Numbered from the stretch's first letter, positions 32,676 to 44,565 are shown. The stretch: 64,000 bases of DNA from Paragyromitra xinjiangensis (GCA_038503065.1 JBCAMK010000015.1:806001-870000), one strand, 5' to 3'. Numbers and translations: made by a program. The notes: generated from the letters alone by a model not told the origin.

Positions 32676-34165
32676 ATGTCTTCCCCTTCGTCCAGAGGCA
32701 GAGGGAGAGGCAGAGGCTATCAGCCCTCCTCTTCTGGCGTCAATTCGCCCCAAAACACCCCTGCAACACCCATTATCGCACCTACAACACCCCCATTTTC
32801 GCGCTTTTCGGCCTCCCACCATGGAGACCCAGAGCAAACACCCACCCAGGCCCTTCCACTGCGCCCTGCAGTTGCTCTGCAGGACTATGAATCCCTCCCC
32901 CTTCCCCCAGACTCACAGGACCATGAAATGAGTGAGTCTGAAAGCGAAACGGAGGACTACCACCCCCCACCATGACCACCACCCTAGAGATGGCACAGAC
33001 AGTCACAGAGCTGTGCAGGAATCACCACGAATACCGCAGATGCATCAAGCAGATGATCAAGAAGATTGAGAGGCTTGAAACAGCAGCCAGAAAACCCACA
33101 CCTCCTGCTACCTACCATAACGACCCTGCTCTTGTGGAAAAGATAGCAATCCTCATATCCAAAGTGGCAGACCTGGAGCAGAAACGCGCCCTGACTACAA
33201 TCCTGGCCTCTGCCTCTGGTCCTGCCTCACTCCCCCCACCTCCAGCAGCTGCCCCAGCACCTGCACCACACTCCTGGGCTCAGGTTGCCTCTAAAAAGGC
33301 CTCCAGACCCGCCACCAAGGCCTCCAAGGCCACCAAAACTCCTACCAGCCCTCCCAAACGCGACCGCACCCTAATCATCACCAGGAATGGTCTACCCATT
33401 CCTGAGGATGTCACCCCACTCACCATTCGCAATGCAGTCAATGCAGCCCTAGAAAGCCCATTGATTGCAGAAGTGCGATTCACACCTGCCCACCATGTGC
33501 AGCTCATTGCTGTCACCACCACCACCTCCGACACACTCCTCAAGCAGAGATCAAAGCTTGAGGAGATTGTGAGATCCACCATTCCCAACGCCAACAGCCT
33601 GGAGAAAGAAGTCACTCTCTTCCAGGTTGTTCTGCACAACGTCCCCACCTCCATCCCTTCTGGCGAAGAAGGATTTCAACACATCAGGTCAGAGGTTGAA
33701 CAGTTCAACCCTGGCACCACCCTCATGCGCGACCCTCGCTGGCTCACCAGACCAGAGCAGAGAGAGGGCAAGCAGGCTTCCTCCATGGTGTTGACCATCC
33801 AGGGGAAACAACCTGCCACCACTGCCCTTGAGAGAGGACTTTCCCTTTTCGGACGCCGCCTCAAGGTTTCCAAATACCTTCGCTTTGGACAGGACAGCCA
33901 ATGCACCCACTGCCTGGCCTTTGGCCACCACCAACAACGCTGTACCAGCAAGACCCCCATCTGTACCATCTGTGCTGGGCCTCATACAGTGTCAACACAC
34001 ACCTGCGGCAAACCTTCCTGCCATGTCAAAGGATCTCCCTGCCTCCACACCATCCTTCGCTGCGCCAATTGTGGCGAACAACATCGTGGTAACTCCCCCG
34101 AGTGCCTCAAACTCAGAGAAGCAAGACTAGCTGCAAGTGAAAGACAGAATCGCATGCAAATCTAA
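32676..34165 (+). pseudogene. LINE ORF1 of copy G2, one frameshift
   Basis: Same architecture as the intact H copy at 58616: RG-rich start, coiled coil, SWAQVASKKA, three zinc knuckles beginning CTHCLAFGHHQQRC. A one-base loss in a cytosine run near 32965-32970 shifts the frame after DYHPP. A downstream ATG at 32972 restores the frame for the last 397 residues, so the C-terminal part is still open. Confidence 0.85.
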
Positions 34166-34489
34166 GTCTCCCCCCCACCCTTACGACTTCATCTCCCTTG
34201 ACAGTGCTTGGATTGTTGGAGGGACGTGCTATAGGCACAAAGCATGTGCTGGTGAAAGAAGAATGCCCAGGGTAGTCTTGTCCTGTGAGAGAGGACACTA
34301 GATCGGGGTATTAATAAATTAACTGAAGAATAGTCATAGAGGGCTGAGTTGGACCCAGTGGGAGGAATTGGGTAGTTAGTTGCGTTTGATTTTGTTTTCT
34401 GTTTGGTTTTCTCTCTATGTATGCCATATCTGTTTCGGATTTATGCAGTATGAAATATAAATAAATAAATAAATATCTATATATCTATG

Positions 34490-35160
34490 TACAAATATCG
34501 AGGGCGCAGCTAAACTAGCTTCTGTGGAAGCTGAAGCAGCGAATCGACGACCTGCCTGAGGCAGGCAGCGAATTGACCATATGGCGTAGGCAGCAGAAGC
34601 TCAGGCAGCGAATCAACCTATTGGTGCAGGCGCAGGAAGCTCTGGCAGAGAATTGACCATATGGCGGAAGCGGAGGAAGCTGCAGCAGCGAATAGACCAT
34701 GTGGCAGAGGCGGCGGAAGCTCAGGCAGCAAATCGACCAATTGGCGGAGGCAGCGGAGGCTGCTGCAGCGAATCGATCAATTGACTGAGGCGGCGGAAGC
34801 TTAGGCAGCGAATCGACCATATGTTGGAGGCGGAGGAAGCTTAGGCAGCAGATCGACGACCTCTAGGAGGCAGCAGAAGCTCAGGCAGCGGAGGCTGCTG
34901 CAGCGAATCGATCAATTGACTGAGGCAGCGAATCGACCATGTGGCGGAGGCGGAGGAAGCTCAGGCAGCAGATCGACGACCTCCAGGAGGCGGCAGAAGC
35001 TCAGGCAGCGAATTGAGCTGCTTGCTGAGCTCGCTTAGGCGGAAGCAAGCAGTCAGCGGAGGCGGAGGAAGCTGAAGCAGCGGATCAAAGCGAGTCTAGG
35101 AGGCATATCAGCGGGAATCATATAAACGGAAGCAAGACGTTACCTAGGAGGTTCTTTGCA
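34490..35160. repeat. Mosaic minisatellite of T4
   Basis: Same unit types as in T2, in the plus orientation (GGCAGCGAATCGACCATATG cores with GAAGCTCAG modules). The conserved T right-end region follows from about 35030. Confidence 0.8.
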
Positions 35161-35696
35161 GGCAGAGCTTAGTACTTCTAGCCTAAAAGTCACGATGTTA
35201 GCAAAGTACTATGGTACAGCGAGGTAGGGAATGGGTGGGAGGGAATAGGGGAAAGCAATAGTAGGAAGGACGGGAGGGAATAGGGGGAGGTGGAGATTGG
35301 TGTCTTACTAGGCGTTGCTTTGGTGACGACTAAGCAACGACTTGGCGACTACAAAGTGATGACTAAGCGACCTCCAGATTTTTGAAAATCGCTAAGTGCC
35401 AGTGCCTAGCAGGAGACGAGGTGAATTTTGCTAAGTCCCGAGTTTTCAGGGACTTAGCAAAATTCGGGTAAGTACTCAGGCTGCCGCCCAGTGCTGCCGG
35501 ATGGTAGGGGGTCACCCGGAAGCGCTGCAGACAGCAAGCGGTGCCAGGGGGAAGCGCAGCAGGCAGCTAGTGTCACCCAGGTGCGCCAGGCGGTCGGGCG
35601 AAATATGTACCTATTGGGTGGAATTTTTTTTTTACTGATGTACCTTACCAAAAGTCCGTCTTCTCTTTTCTTCCATTCCATCACCACATCCTCATC

Positions 35697-36324
35697 ATGC
35701 CTGCAAGAAAGCAGAAATCTGTCAAATCCAAATCTTCTAAAAAGCCTTCTGCTACTAAAAAGAAAGCTCCCCCATCTCCTCCATCTCCTCCATCTCCTCC
35801 TAAAAAGACCTGACGGACTCATGTCACTGTCAATCCTCTCTCACTTCCTTGTACCGCTACTGATTGCAACAAAGAATTTCAAGCTGAAACTCCTCAACTA
35901 CTGAGAAAGGCTTTAATGAGGCACTTGTTCAGATATCAAAAGGAAGGAAGTGAGGTTCCAGCAGAGAGTAGTGACTCTGATTTGACTGCGAAGCAAATTA
36001 TGTTGAGAGCTCAGTACTTGGCCTATACTGCTGAGCTTCTTGCTTATAGTAAGCTTTTTTTTTTTTTCTATTAATTTTTACTGTCACATTCTAATCATTC
36101 ATTTAGAAACATCGGATGACAACTTGAAGCAAGCAGCCTCTAGAGCAAAATACAAAGCAGCAAACAAAGCAAAGGTTGCACGTGCTTCAAGAATATCCAA
36201 CTACCGAAAGCAGGCCTCTAAGCTCCCAGAAATTGCTAAGCAAGGACTTGATGCCATTCATAAGTGGGCAGAGGAGAAAGAGGTGAAGAAGGAGGCAAAT
36301 TTAGCATTGGAAGGGTCTGATTAG
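35697..36324 (+). pseudogene. Second gene of the pogo-like element: small basic protein, one in-frame stop
   Basis: Two exons (35697-36048 and 36107-36324; GT-AG intron of 58 bp) read 189 residues, with a TGA at codon 39. I do not recognise it. The N-terminus is Lys/Ser-rich (MPARKQKSVKSKSSKK) with a repeated PPSPPSPP. The middle has PCTATDCNKEFQAE and LMRHLFRYQ, a possible degenerate C2H2-type finger. The C-terminal half is Ala/Lys-rich and helical (ASRAKYKAANKAKVARAS ... IHKWAEEKEVKKEA). Apart from the stop, frame and splicing are preserved. It is divergent from the transposase and ends 187 bp before the right end, so it probably belongs to the element. A DNA-binding accessory role is a guess. 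Confidence 0.55.
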
Positions 36325-36449
36325 GATTTCTTTTCTATCTCTAAATACCTTGATTTTTTCAATTTTACTCCCAACCGATGTACCCTACAAATGGCACTGT
36401 AGCAGATCGAAGTACCCTACCAATAGTCCTGTACCCTACCAATAGTACT

Positions 36450-36511
36450 GCGCCAAGCCTTGGCGTCGATCCGCCATCCGACTGTATCCGCCATCCGCCC
36501 GTGGCTCACTG
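36450..36511. repeat. Right terminal region of the pogo-like element
   Basis: About 60 bp ending GGCTCACTG next to TA. Read inward it holds CGGATGGCGGAT twice and the palindrome CGCCAAGCCTTGGCG. It then meets two 19-bp direct repeats of A(G/T)(T/G)ACTATTGGTAGGGTAC (36410-36449). These may be transposase-binding sites. Confidence 0.6.
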
Positions 36512-39500
36512 TAGGGAGGAGTCCTGTCTCTGCTTCCAGGGCGTGGACAGGTGATGTTCTGAAGGCTCCAGCAATCTTGGGCATTGCTTGATTCTGGACT
36601 TTCAGGATGGTGTTGCTCAGTCCAATCTGTCCGTTCCACCATACTTCAGCTCCGAAGTCACTGATGGTGGCTACACCGGTTTGGTAGAGTTGGCAGAGTG
36701 CCTTGTAACTCAGTCCTTTTTCTGTGCTTGCGAGACGGGAGATAGCCATGAAGGATCGAAGTGCGGAGGTAGCTTTGGTCTTGACATGATGTTTGAATGT
36801 GAGTTTGTGGTCAAACAAGACACCAAGCCATCGCTGGACATCTGCAGCCTCAATCACGTTGCCATCAGGCATTGTGACTTTGGCTTCATCAGAACTGTCA
36901 GTTTTTCGTCCGGAGTGGAAGTGGGTGAGTTCTGTCTTTGGATTGTCAAAGTACAAGGCATTTTTCTCACCCCATTTGGAGGAGGTGAGTGCCATTGCTT
37001 CCAGGGTTCGAGAGTTTTCTGCTTCAGACTTTCCTGTAACCAGGAGGCCTACATCATCGACGTAGCTTGGGTAGGTGGAATCAGGATATTTTTCTTCTAG
37101 CTCGTTGAACAACGGAGCCAGGTAGAGGAGCAAGAGGATAGGAGATGTGGGAGATCCTTGTGGGATGCCAGTTTGTACGGGTGCCATGGCTTCAATTTCA
37201 CCGTCAAATGCCATACAGGCTGTTCGATTGCTGAGGAAGGAGTCCACCCATCGGCAGGTGGGAAGCATCAGTAAAAATCGATGAAGCCGCCCCGGCCGCC
37301 TGGAGGTCTGGGTGGTCGGGCGGAATGTTACCCTTCTGCTAGGTTGCTGCAGCACCTCGGCGTGCCTGGAAGGCATGGTTTCTAGACCTTTGACCACCTG
37401 GAGGAGGTCGTTTCCTCCTGTAGCACGTGGTGTAGTGGGCTGCTTCTGGGCAGGGGTGGTCCCTCGCTGCCGCAGAATTTTGGCAGCAGTTCGTCCTGTA
37501 GAATGGATTTGCACAGTATGCTTGCAGGGCCTAGAATATTCGGGAATCACTTGTATGGAACAAATATCATCGACAATTGCTTTATTTTATGTATCTATCT
37601 ATATATCTTGGTACAAATATCGAGGGGGCAGCTAAACTAGCTTCTGTGAAAGCTGTAGCAGCGAGTTGACGACCTGCCAGAGGCAGGCAGCGAATTGACC
37701 TATTGGCGCAGGCGCAGGCTCAGGCTCAAGCAGTGAATCGACCATGTGGTGCAGGCAGCGGAAGCTCAGGCAGCGAATCGACCTATTGGCGCAGGCGCAG
37801 GATGCGGTGGAAGCTGCAGCAGCGAATTGACCTATTGGCGCAGGAGCAGGAACCGGCGGAAGCTCAGGCAGCGAATCGACCAATTGGCGCAGGCAGCGGA
37901 AGCTCAGGAAGCGGATCGACGACCTCCAGCAGGCGGCGGAAGCTCAAACAGCGGAGGCTGCTGCAGCAAATCGATCAATTGACTGAGGCAGCGGAAGCTC
38001 AGGCAGCGAATTGACCATATGGCGGAGGCGGAGGAAGCTCACGAAGCGAATCGACGACCTCCAGGAGGTGGCGGAAGCTCGGGCAGCGGATCGACCATAT
38101 GGCGGAGGCAGCAGAGGCGGAGGCAGCGAATTAATCAGCCAATTGAGCTGCCTCGTGAGCTCGCTTAGGCGGAAGCAGCGAAGCAGGCAGCCGGTGGAGG
38201 CAGAGGAAGCTGAAGCAGCAGATCAAAGCGAGTCTAGGAGCCATATCAGCGGGGATGATATAAACGGGAGCGAGATGTTACCTAGGAGTTTCTTTGCAAA
38301 CAGAGCTTTGTACTTCGAGCCTAAAAGTCACCATGTTAGCAAAGTCGTATGGTACAGCGAGGTTGGGAATAGGTGGGAGGGAATAGGGGGAAGCAATAGT
38401 AGGAAGGACGGGAGGGAATAGGGGGAGGTGGAGATTGGTGTCTTACTGGGCGTTGCTTTGGCGACGACTTGGCGACGACAAAGTGATGACTAAGCGACCT
38501 CCAGATTTTTCAAAATCGCTAACTGCTTGGGAGGCAAGTGAAGCGAATTTTGCTAAGTCCTGGGTTTTCAGGGACTTAGAAAAATTCAATCGAAAATTTG
38601 TCAAGTACTCAAGCTGCCGCCCAGCGCTGCCGGATGGTGGGAGGTCGCCCGGAAGCCCTGCAAGCAGCAAGCCACGCCCAGGAGATGCGCTGCAGGAAGC
38701 GAGTGACTTCCAGGTGCAGCAGGCAGTCGGGCGGAATATGTACCTATTGGGCGCAATTTTTTTTTTACTGATGAGTGGGAAGTCCAGTTCTATCATGGTC
38801 TCGATCAGTCGTCGTTTGAATACAAAATCATATGCACCTTTCACGTCCATGCAAAGTGCAGAGAGTGTTAGGCCTTTCTTTTTGGCTAAATCTGCAAGTG
38901 TGCTGATAAGCATACAAGCGTCGACAGCCAATCTTTTTGGTCGACCTCCAATTTGCCATCTATGGAGAAGGTGATATCTTTCTGCCATGAAGGCTAATCG
39001 GGTTGCTATGATCTTTTCTGAGACTTTCCCGAGGCAGTTGAGGAGTGATACTGGTCGGTAGGCTTTTGCTATCGTATAGTCAGGTTTATTGGCCTTTCTA
39101 ATGATTGCAATTGTAGCTTCACGCCATATGGTTGGGTGGTATCCTGCTTTCATGGTGGCTTTGTAGAAGGAGTTGAACTGGGTTGGGTCAACTTGATATG
39201 CTATTTGAATGCATAGGAAGCCAATTCCATCCAGTGCAGGGGCTTTCTTTGGTGCTGAGGTCATGATTGCTTTCCGAATCTCATCGTTGGTGAGGTCTTT
39301 CCATGGGATCTTGTGTTTTCCTGCTGGAACAGGTTCATCAAGTTCCACTGAGGGATGGGGAGGGAATAGGGTTGCTCGGAAGAGATTAGCTTTCTCTTCA
39401 AAGGTTTTTGACTATTAAAGGGTGGTAGGGTTGTGAAGGGTGGGGGTGCGTTCACATCTGCGAGGCTTGTTGTACCTCATTGCTGTGAAGACATGTTTTC

Positions 39501-41260
39501 TGTGAGCTTCTTCCTGGAATGTATTCCAGTGTTCACTCTTTGCAGTTCGGATTCGTCGGAAGTAGGATGTTCGCAGGTTTTTGAATCTTCGCCACATGGC
39601 TGGAGTCTGATCTGTTCTCCAGTCCCTGAGGGCTGTCTTCATGCGTCTGCGTCCTTCTCTGATTTCTTCATTACACCAAGGTTTGGCGAAGGGCGATGGT
39701 TTTCCTTTGGGTACAGGGATGTTGGCAGCTGCTATGATTGAATCTCGTAGGTGTTGAGCTGCTTCGTCTAGGTTTGAATGGGTTGGGTGGGAGTGTAGGA
39801 ACTCCCAGGTGTCTTTAGTGGTGATGGAGGAGAGGGTGAAAGTTTGTTGGAAGCTGTCCCAGTCCGCCTTGGCCCAATTAAATTGTTCCGTTGATGGTGG
39901 GGGAGCACATTCCAAAGAGTCGGAGGCAATTTCAAACTGAACAACTTCATGGTCGGATCCTGTTGCCAGGTCTTCCTTGACTGCCCAGTTCATAATCAAG
40001 TCTGTCATCGGTGAGGAGGAGAAGGCAAGATCCAAAACAAATCTACCAGTGCCTGTAGGGTAGTTGTAGGTATAAATATCAGGCTCGTTAATGAGGGTGT
40101 AGTTGAACTCTTCTAGTATAGCTAGGAGTGCTTCATGTCGTTTTGGTGAACGGACTCGTGAGTCCCAGAGAGGGTGGTGGGCATTGAAGTCACCTGCCAT
40201 GATACAGCATTCTGGTAGCTTTAGTCCCACAAGTACACGTTCAACTGTGTATTGTGGGTGGCTGTCAAGAACTCGTTGTGATGCTGCAGGTTGTTCATTG
40301 TAGATGTTGAGGAGGGTAAAAGCAGGAATTGAGGGGGTTGACAGCTCTATGGCCTGTACATCTTCGTTATTGATGATGTCGGGCCTTGGCTGATATTTCA
40401 GGAAGAGGTTGGATTTCGATATAAAGGTCATGGTTCGAGGGCGGTTAATGCTGCTTGGAATCATCCTTGCAAATGACCCATGCAATATTGATGTCCATGA
40501 GTTTGGTGGTGCGTCAGGAGAAGTATCAGGCATAACAAAAGGTTCTTGAATAATAACTATATCAGCCGTTTCTGAGGCTGAGTCGAGGAGGGATAACATA
40601 ACATTTTGGTTTCTTCGGCAGTTGTGTTGCATCAGGCAGATCTTGTGTGGGTTTGGTTGCACAATCATTGTTCCACCATGATGTCTTTTTCAGTTCGGGA
40701 GAGGTCTGGGCGTGCAACACAGGATCTGTCAGTGGCTTTATGTGTGCCACCACAGTTGATGCATTTGGGAGGCATGTGGGCGCAGGAGTCAGTGGCTCTG
40801 CAAGGTCCCACAGAAGTGCTTGTTGGTGGCATGCTCCTGTCCACAGTAGGCACAAGCTGGCTTGGAGGAGGGGCATCTCTGGAACTTGTGCCCAAACTTT
40901 TGACAGTTGGAACATTGGTCACCAGGGTGCGCAGTCAAATAGGCTCCGGTCCTGTGTCTCTGGCCAAAGATGAGGATTCTGTTTTTGATCAGTTTGTTGT
41001 ACATGCTTTTGCTGGTGATGGCAATCATCACTGAGCTGTGGGACTTTCCGTTCCTCTTGTCTGGGTGGGACATGTAGCGAGGAGGTGCTGCCAGTTTGAG
41101 ATCACTGTTTTGGTATTCCAGTTCATTTTGCAAGTCACTCATTCCGGTACGATTGTCGGGGTATTCCATGATTGGGACTCCATGGATGGCAACCTTGTGC
41201 CAGGATTCCTGTTTTGAGAGAAAGAGAGCTTTCTCATCGCTCTCCTTCACAACTTTCTCA
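36512..41260 (-). pseudogene. LINE-I copy D: partial ORF1 and ORF2, interrupted by T5
   Basis: On the minus strand, the end of ORF1 (41260-40665) has zinc knuckles CSNCQKFGHKFQRC, CAYCGQEHATNKHFC and CINCGGTHKATDRSC. A one-base insertion near 40805 shifts the frame between the last two. ORF2 starts at 40668, overlapping the ORF1 stop as ATGA. It encodes the APE-type endonuclease (QHNCRRNQNV, IIQEPF, MAGDFNAHHPLWDSR, GSDHEVVQF). A TAA at 39415 follows, then the RT motifs, with T5 inserted (37266-38773) just before WVDSFLSNRTAC. The copy continues through SYVDDVGLLV and is cut by the pogo-like element. The 5' part of ORF1 and all of the 3' end are missing. Confidence 0.9.
37266..38773 (+). mobile_element. 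T element copy T5, complete, 1,508 bp
   Basis: The best reference copy of the family. Ends CATCAGTAAAAATCG and TTTTTTTTTACTGATG, flanked by AG on both sides (37264-37265 and 38774-38775). The uninterrupted target is known from LINE copy C (GGGAAGTGGGA near 48795), so the 2-bp duplication is certain. It has a left unique region, TATC microsatellite, mosaic minisatellite (about 37660-38150) and right region. No protein-coding gene. Confidence 0.92.
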
Positions 41261-41299
41261 TTTATTTATTTATTGTTCATACTCACATGCATCCGAAAC

Positions 41300-43540
41300 C
41301 GACAACAACAACCACGAAACGACTTTTTGGTCATAACTCCACCAGTTTTACTCCGATTAACGAGATTTTTGGTTATTCGGACTCGCCTCACTGCCCCCGT
41401 TCGATCCTGCTATTGTACGTCGAGGTCGCTCTCGATTTGCAAAAGTTGTTGTCGAATTCGCTATTTTACCCCTCTTTCTCCCCCTACACCTTAAATTTTG
41501 AGTTTCTGCAAAACCTCATATCTCCACCAATACTACTCCGATTGACTCGACCCCGGGCTTTTTGGAGTCCCCTCACTGTGCCCGTTCGATCGCCCTCTTG
41601 TTCGTCCGGATCCGAGCAGATTTGCAGAAGTTGTTGACACTTCCTGCTCCCACCCTCCCCCACCCGCCAGGGACCCCCCTAGGGCCCAACAACACCTCCC
41701 CCCACCTCCTGTCGGTTCAGGACCATCACCATGTCTTCCTCTTCATCTAGAGGCAGAGGGAGAGGCAGAGGCTATCAGCCCTCCTCTTCTGGCGTCAATT
41801 CGCCCCAAAACACCCCTACAACACCCATTATCGCACCTACAACACCCCCATTCTCGCGCTTTTCGGCCTCCCATCATGGAGACCCAGAGCAAACACCCAC
41901 CCAGACTCTCCCACTGCGTCCTGCTGTTGCTCTACAGGACTATGAATCCCTCCCACTCCCCCCAGACTCTCAGGATCATGAGATGACTGAATCTGAGAGT
42001 GAAACGGAGGAAGAATTCACCCCCCCCATCCTCAACACCACCCCCAAGATTGCAGATGCTGTCCTACAGCTAGCTGCAACCCTCCATGAATACCGGGCCT
42101 GCATCAAGCAGATGCTCAAAACCATCCGCAGGCTTGAAAAAGCAGCCAGGACACCTCCACCACCTCCAGTCTTCCACAACGACCCTGCTCTTGTGGAAAA
42201 GATTGCAACCCTCACAGCCAAAGTAGCAGATCTGGAGCAGAAACACGCCCTCACTACCATCTTGGCCTCTGCCTCTGCCTCTGGTCCTGCCTCACTCCCC
42301 CTACCTCCAGCAGCTGCCCCAGCGCCTGCACCACACTCCTGGGCCCAGGTTGCCTCCAAAAAGGCTTCCAGACCCGCCCCCAAGGCCTCCAAGGCCCCCA
42401 AAACACCCATCAGCCCCCCCAAACGCGACCGCACACTCATTATCACCAGGAATGGTCTACCCCTTCCTGAGGATGTCACTCCACTCACCATTCGCAATGC
42501 AGTCAATGCAGCCTTAGAAAGCCCATTGATTGCAGAGGTGCGATTTACACCTGCCCATCATGTGCAGCTCATTGCTGTCACCACCACCACCTCCGACACA
42601 CTCCTCAAGTAGAGATCAAAGCTTGAGGAGATTGTGAGATCCACCATCCCCAATGCCAACAGCCTGGAGAAAGAAGTCACTCTTTTTCAGGTTGTTTTGC
42701 ATAACGTACCCACCTCCATTCCTTCTGGCGAAGAAGGATTTCAACACATCAGGTCAGAGGTTGAACAGTTCAACCCTGGCACCACCCTCATGCGCGACCC
42801 TCGCTGGCTCACCAGACCAGAGCAGAGAGAGGGCAAGCAGGCTTCTTCTATGGTTCTTACCATCCAGGGGAAACAACCTGCCACCACTGCCCTTGAGAGA
42901 GGGCTCTCCCTTTTCGGACGCCGCCTCAAGGTCTCCAAATACCTTCGCTTTGGACAGGACACCCAATGCACTCACTGCCTGGCCTTTGGCCACCACCAAC
43001 AGCGCTGTACCAGCAAGACCCCTATCTGTACCATCTGTGCTGGGCCTCATACAGTGTCAACACACACCTGCGGCAAACCTTCCTGCCATGTCAAAGGATC
43101 TCCCTGCCTTCACACCATCCTCCGCTGCGCCAACTGTGGCGAACAACATCGTGGTAACTCCCCCGAGTGCCTCAAACTCACAGCAGCAAGACTAGCTGCA
43201 AGCGAACGACAGAATCGCATGCAAATCTAAGTCTCCCCCCCCCACCCTTACGACTTCATCTCCCTTGACAGTGCTCGGATTGTTGGAGGGACGTGCTATA
43301 GGCACAAAGCATGTGCTGGTGAAAGAAGAATGCCTAGGGTAGTCTTGTCCTGTGAGAGAGGACACTAGATCGGGGTATTAATACATTAACTGAAGAATAG
43401 CCATAAAGGGCTGAGTTGGACCCAGTGGGAGGAATCGGGTAGTTAGTTGCGTTTTGTTTTTGTTTTCTGTTTGGTTTTCTCTATATGTATGCCATATCCG
43501 TTTCAGATTTATGCAGTATGAAATATAAATAAATAAATAA
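41300..43540 (+). mobile_element. ORF1-only LINE copy E
   Basis: Complete G element inserted tail-to-tail in copy A, with a 14-15-bp target duplication ACATGCATCCGAAAC (41285-41299 and 43540-43554). ORF1 runs 41731-43230 with one in-frame TAG at 42610 (CAG in the related copies). Otherwise it is open and has the same zinc knuckles as copy H. The 3' end is the usual stem-loop plus (AAAT)n. Confidence 0.9.
41731..43230 (+). pseudogene. LINE ORF1 of copy E, one premature stop
   Basis: Encodes MSSSSSRGRGRGRGYQ at the start, then an acidic patch (ESESETEEEF), coiled-coil segment, SWAQVASKKASRP linker, RRM-like segment and three zinc knuckles. The TAG at 42610-42612 replaces Gln in LLKQRSKLEEIV, a C-to-T change. 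Everything after it is intact, so the inactivation looks recent. Confidence 0.85.
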
Positions 43541-44565
43541 CATGCATCCGAAACGGATATGGCGTACAGCAGAAGAAAACCCAACAGGAACATAAAAGAA
43601 AACAAAACAAAACTAACTAATCCTCCACCAGTTCCAACTCAGCCTCTTCGAGGCTCGTCATCAGTGAATCTGTTAATACCCCGATCTAGTGACTCCCTCC
43701 CACAGTGTCAAGACTACCCTGGGCATTCTTCCTTTACCATCGCTTGCTTTGTGCCTATAGCACTCCTTCCACCAGGTCCGAAGACCCCTGAAGGTTGGAT
43801 ACATCAATAAGGGTGGGGTGTAACTTAAGTTACCATGCGATCCTGACGTTCGCTGGCACTAAGTCTGGCTTGGGTGAGTTTGAGGCAACCAGAGAAGTTA
43901 CCACGATGCGGTTCATTACAGTTCTTGCAACGGATGATGGTGTGGAGGTAGGGAGCTCCCTTGATGGTGCAAGAGGAGGTTGCGCAGGAGTGGGAGGATG
44001 CTGTATGTGGCCCAGCACAGATGTTGCAGAAGGGTGTCTTGCTGGTACAGCGTTGTTGTGGGTGGCCAAAGGCCAGGCAGGTAGTGCATTGGGTGTCTGG
44101 CCCAAAGCGAAGGTATTTTGTGACTTTGTGACGAAGTCCAAACATGGAGAGCCCTCTCTCAAGGGCAGTGGTGGCAGGCTGCTTCCCCACAATGGTAAGA
44201 ACCATGGAGGATGCCTGTTTCCCCTCTCTCTGCTCAGGTCTAGTGAGCCAGCGGGGGTTGCGGAGTAGGGTAGTGCCTGGGTTGAACTGCTCAACCTCAG
44301 ATCTGATTTGTTGGAAGCCCTCTTCGCCAGAGGGAATGGAGGTGGGAATGTTGTGTACAACAACCTGGGTCAGGACTGCTTCCTTTTCCATGCTGTTGGC
44401 ATTGGGGATGGTGTTGCGAACAACTTCCTCAAGCTTCTGTCTTTGCTTAAGGAGGGAGTCAGAGGTGGTGGAGGTGACAGCAATGAGCTGCACATGGTGT
44501 GCTGGTGTGAATCGCACCTCTGCAATCAATGGCCTTTCCAGGGCAGCATTTACTGCATTGCGAAT

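Larger units (their letters stand above)
29892..34474 (+). mobile_element. ORF1-only LINE (G family), outer copy G2, split by G1
   Basis: Flanked by a 15-bp target duplication ATCTATATATCTATG (29877-29891 and 34475-34489) inside T4. Its 5' UTR begins near CACCAACAACAACCACG and is interrupted at 30107 by copy G1. It resumes at 32443 with the second 5' UTR repeat, ORF1, and a 3' UTR ending in the stem-loop and (AAAT)n. No ORF2 is present. Confidence 0.88.
29547..35640 (+). mobile_element. T element copy T4, complete, carrying nested LINEs
   Basis: Ends CATCAGTAAAAATTG and TTTTTTTTTTACTGATG, flanked by TA on both sides (29545-29546 and 35641-35642). The left unique region (29547-29891) and the minisatellite and right region (34490-35640) are separated by an ORF1-only LINE insertion. 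Removing the LINE joins the TATC microsatellite as in T5. Confidence 0.85.
26745..36511. mobile_element. Two-gene pogo-like DNA transposon, left end lost, with nested insertions
   Basis: The element holds the transposase gene (-), a 51-bp minisatellite, T element T4 inserted at 29547-35640, a second gene (+) and a right end. The right end read inward is CAGTGAGCCACGGGCGG. It is followed outside by TA (36512-36513), and the interrupted LINE-I ORF2 has a single TA at that point (compare copy C near 48030). Subterminal copies of ATAGTCCTGTACC near 36423 recur throughout the minisatellite, tying the parts together. The left end is replaced by LINE copy F. Confidence 0.72.
41261..44565 (-). pseudogene. 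ORF1-only LINE copy A, 5'-truncated, interrupted by copy E
   Basis: The minus-strand tail (TTTATTTATTTATTG) starts at 41261. Copy E splits the 3' UTR, and the rest resumes at 43541. The ORF1 part (44565-43825) reads from IRNAVNAALERPLIAEV to the three zinc knuckles without a stop, closest to copy G1. The first half of ORF1 is absent, and the truncated 5' end abuts the tail of copy B. Confidence 0.85.
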
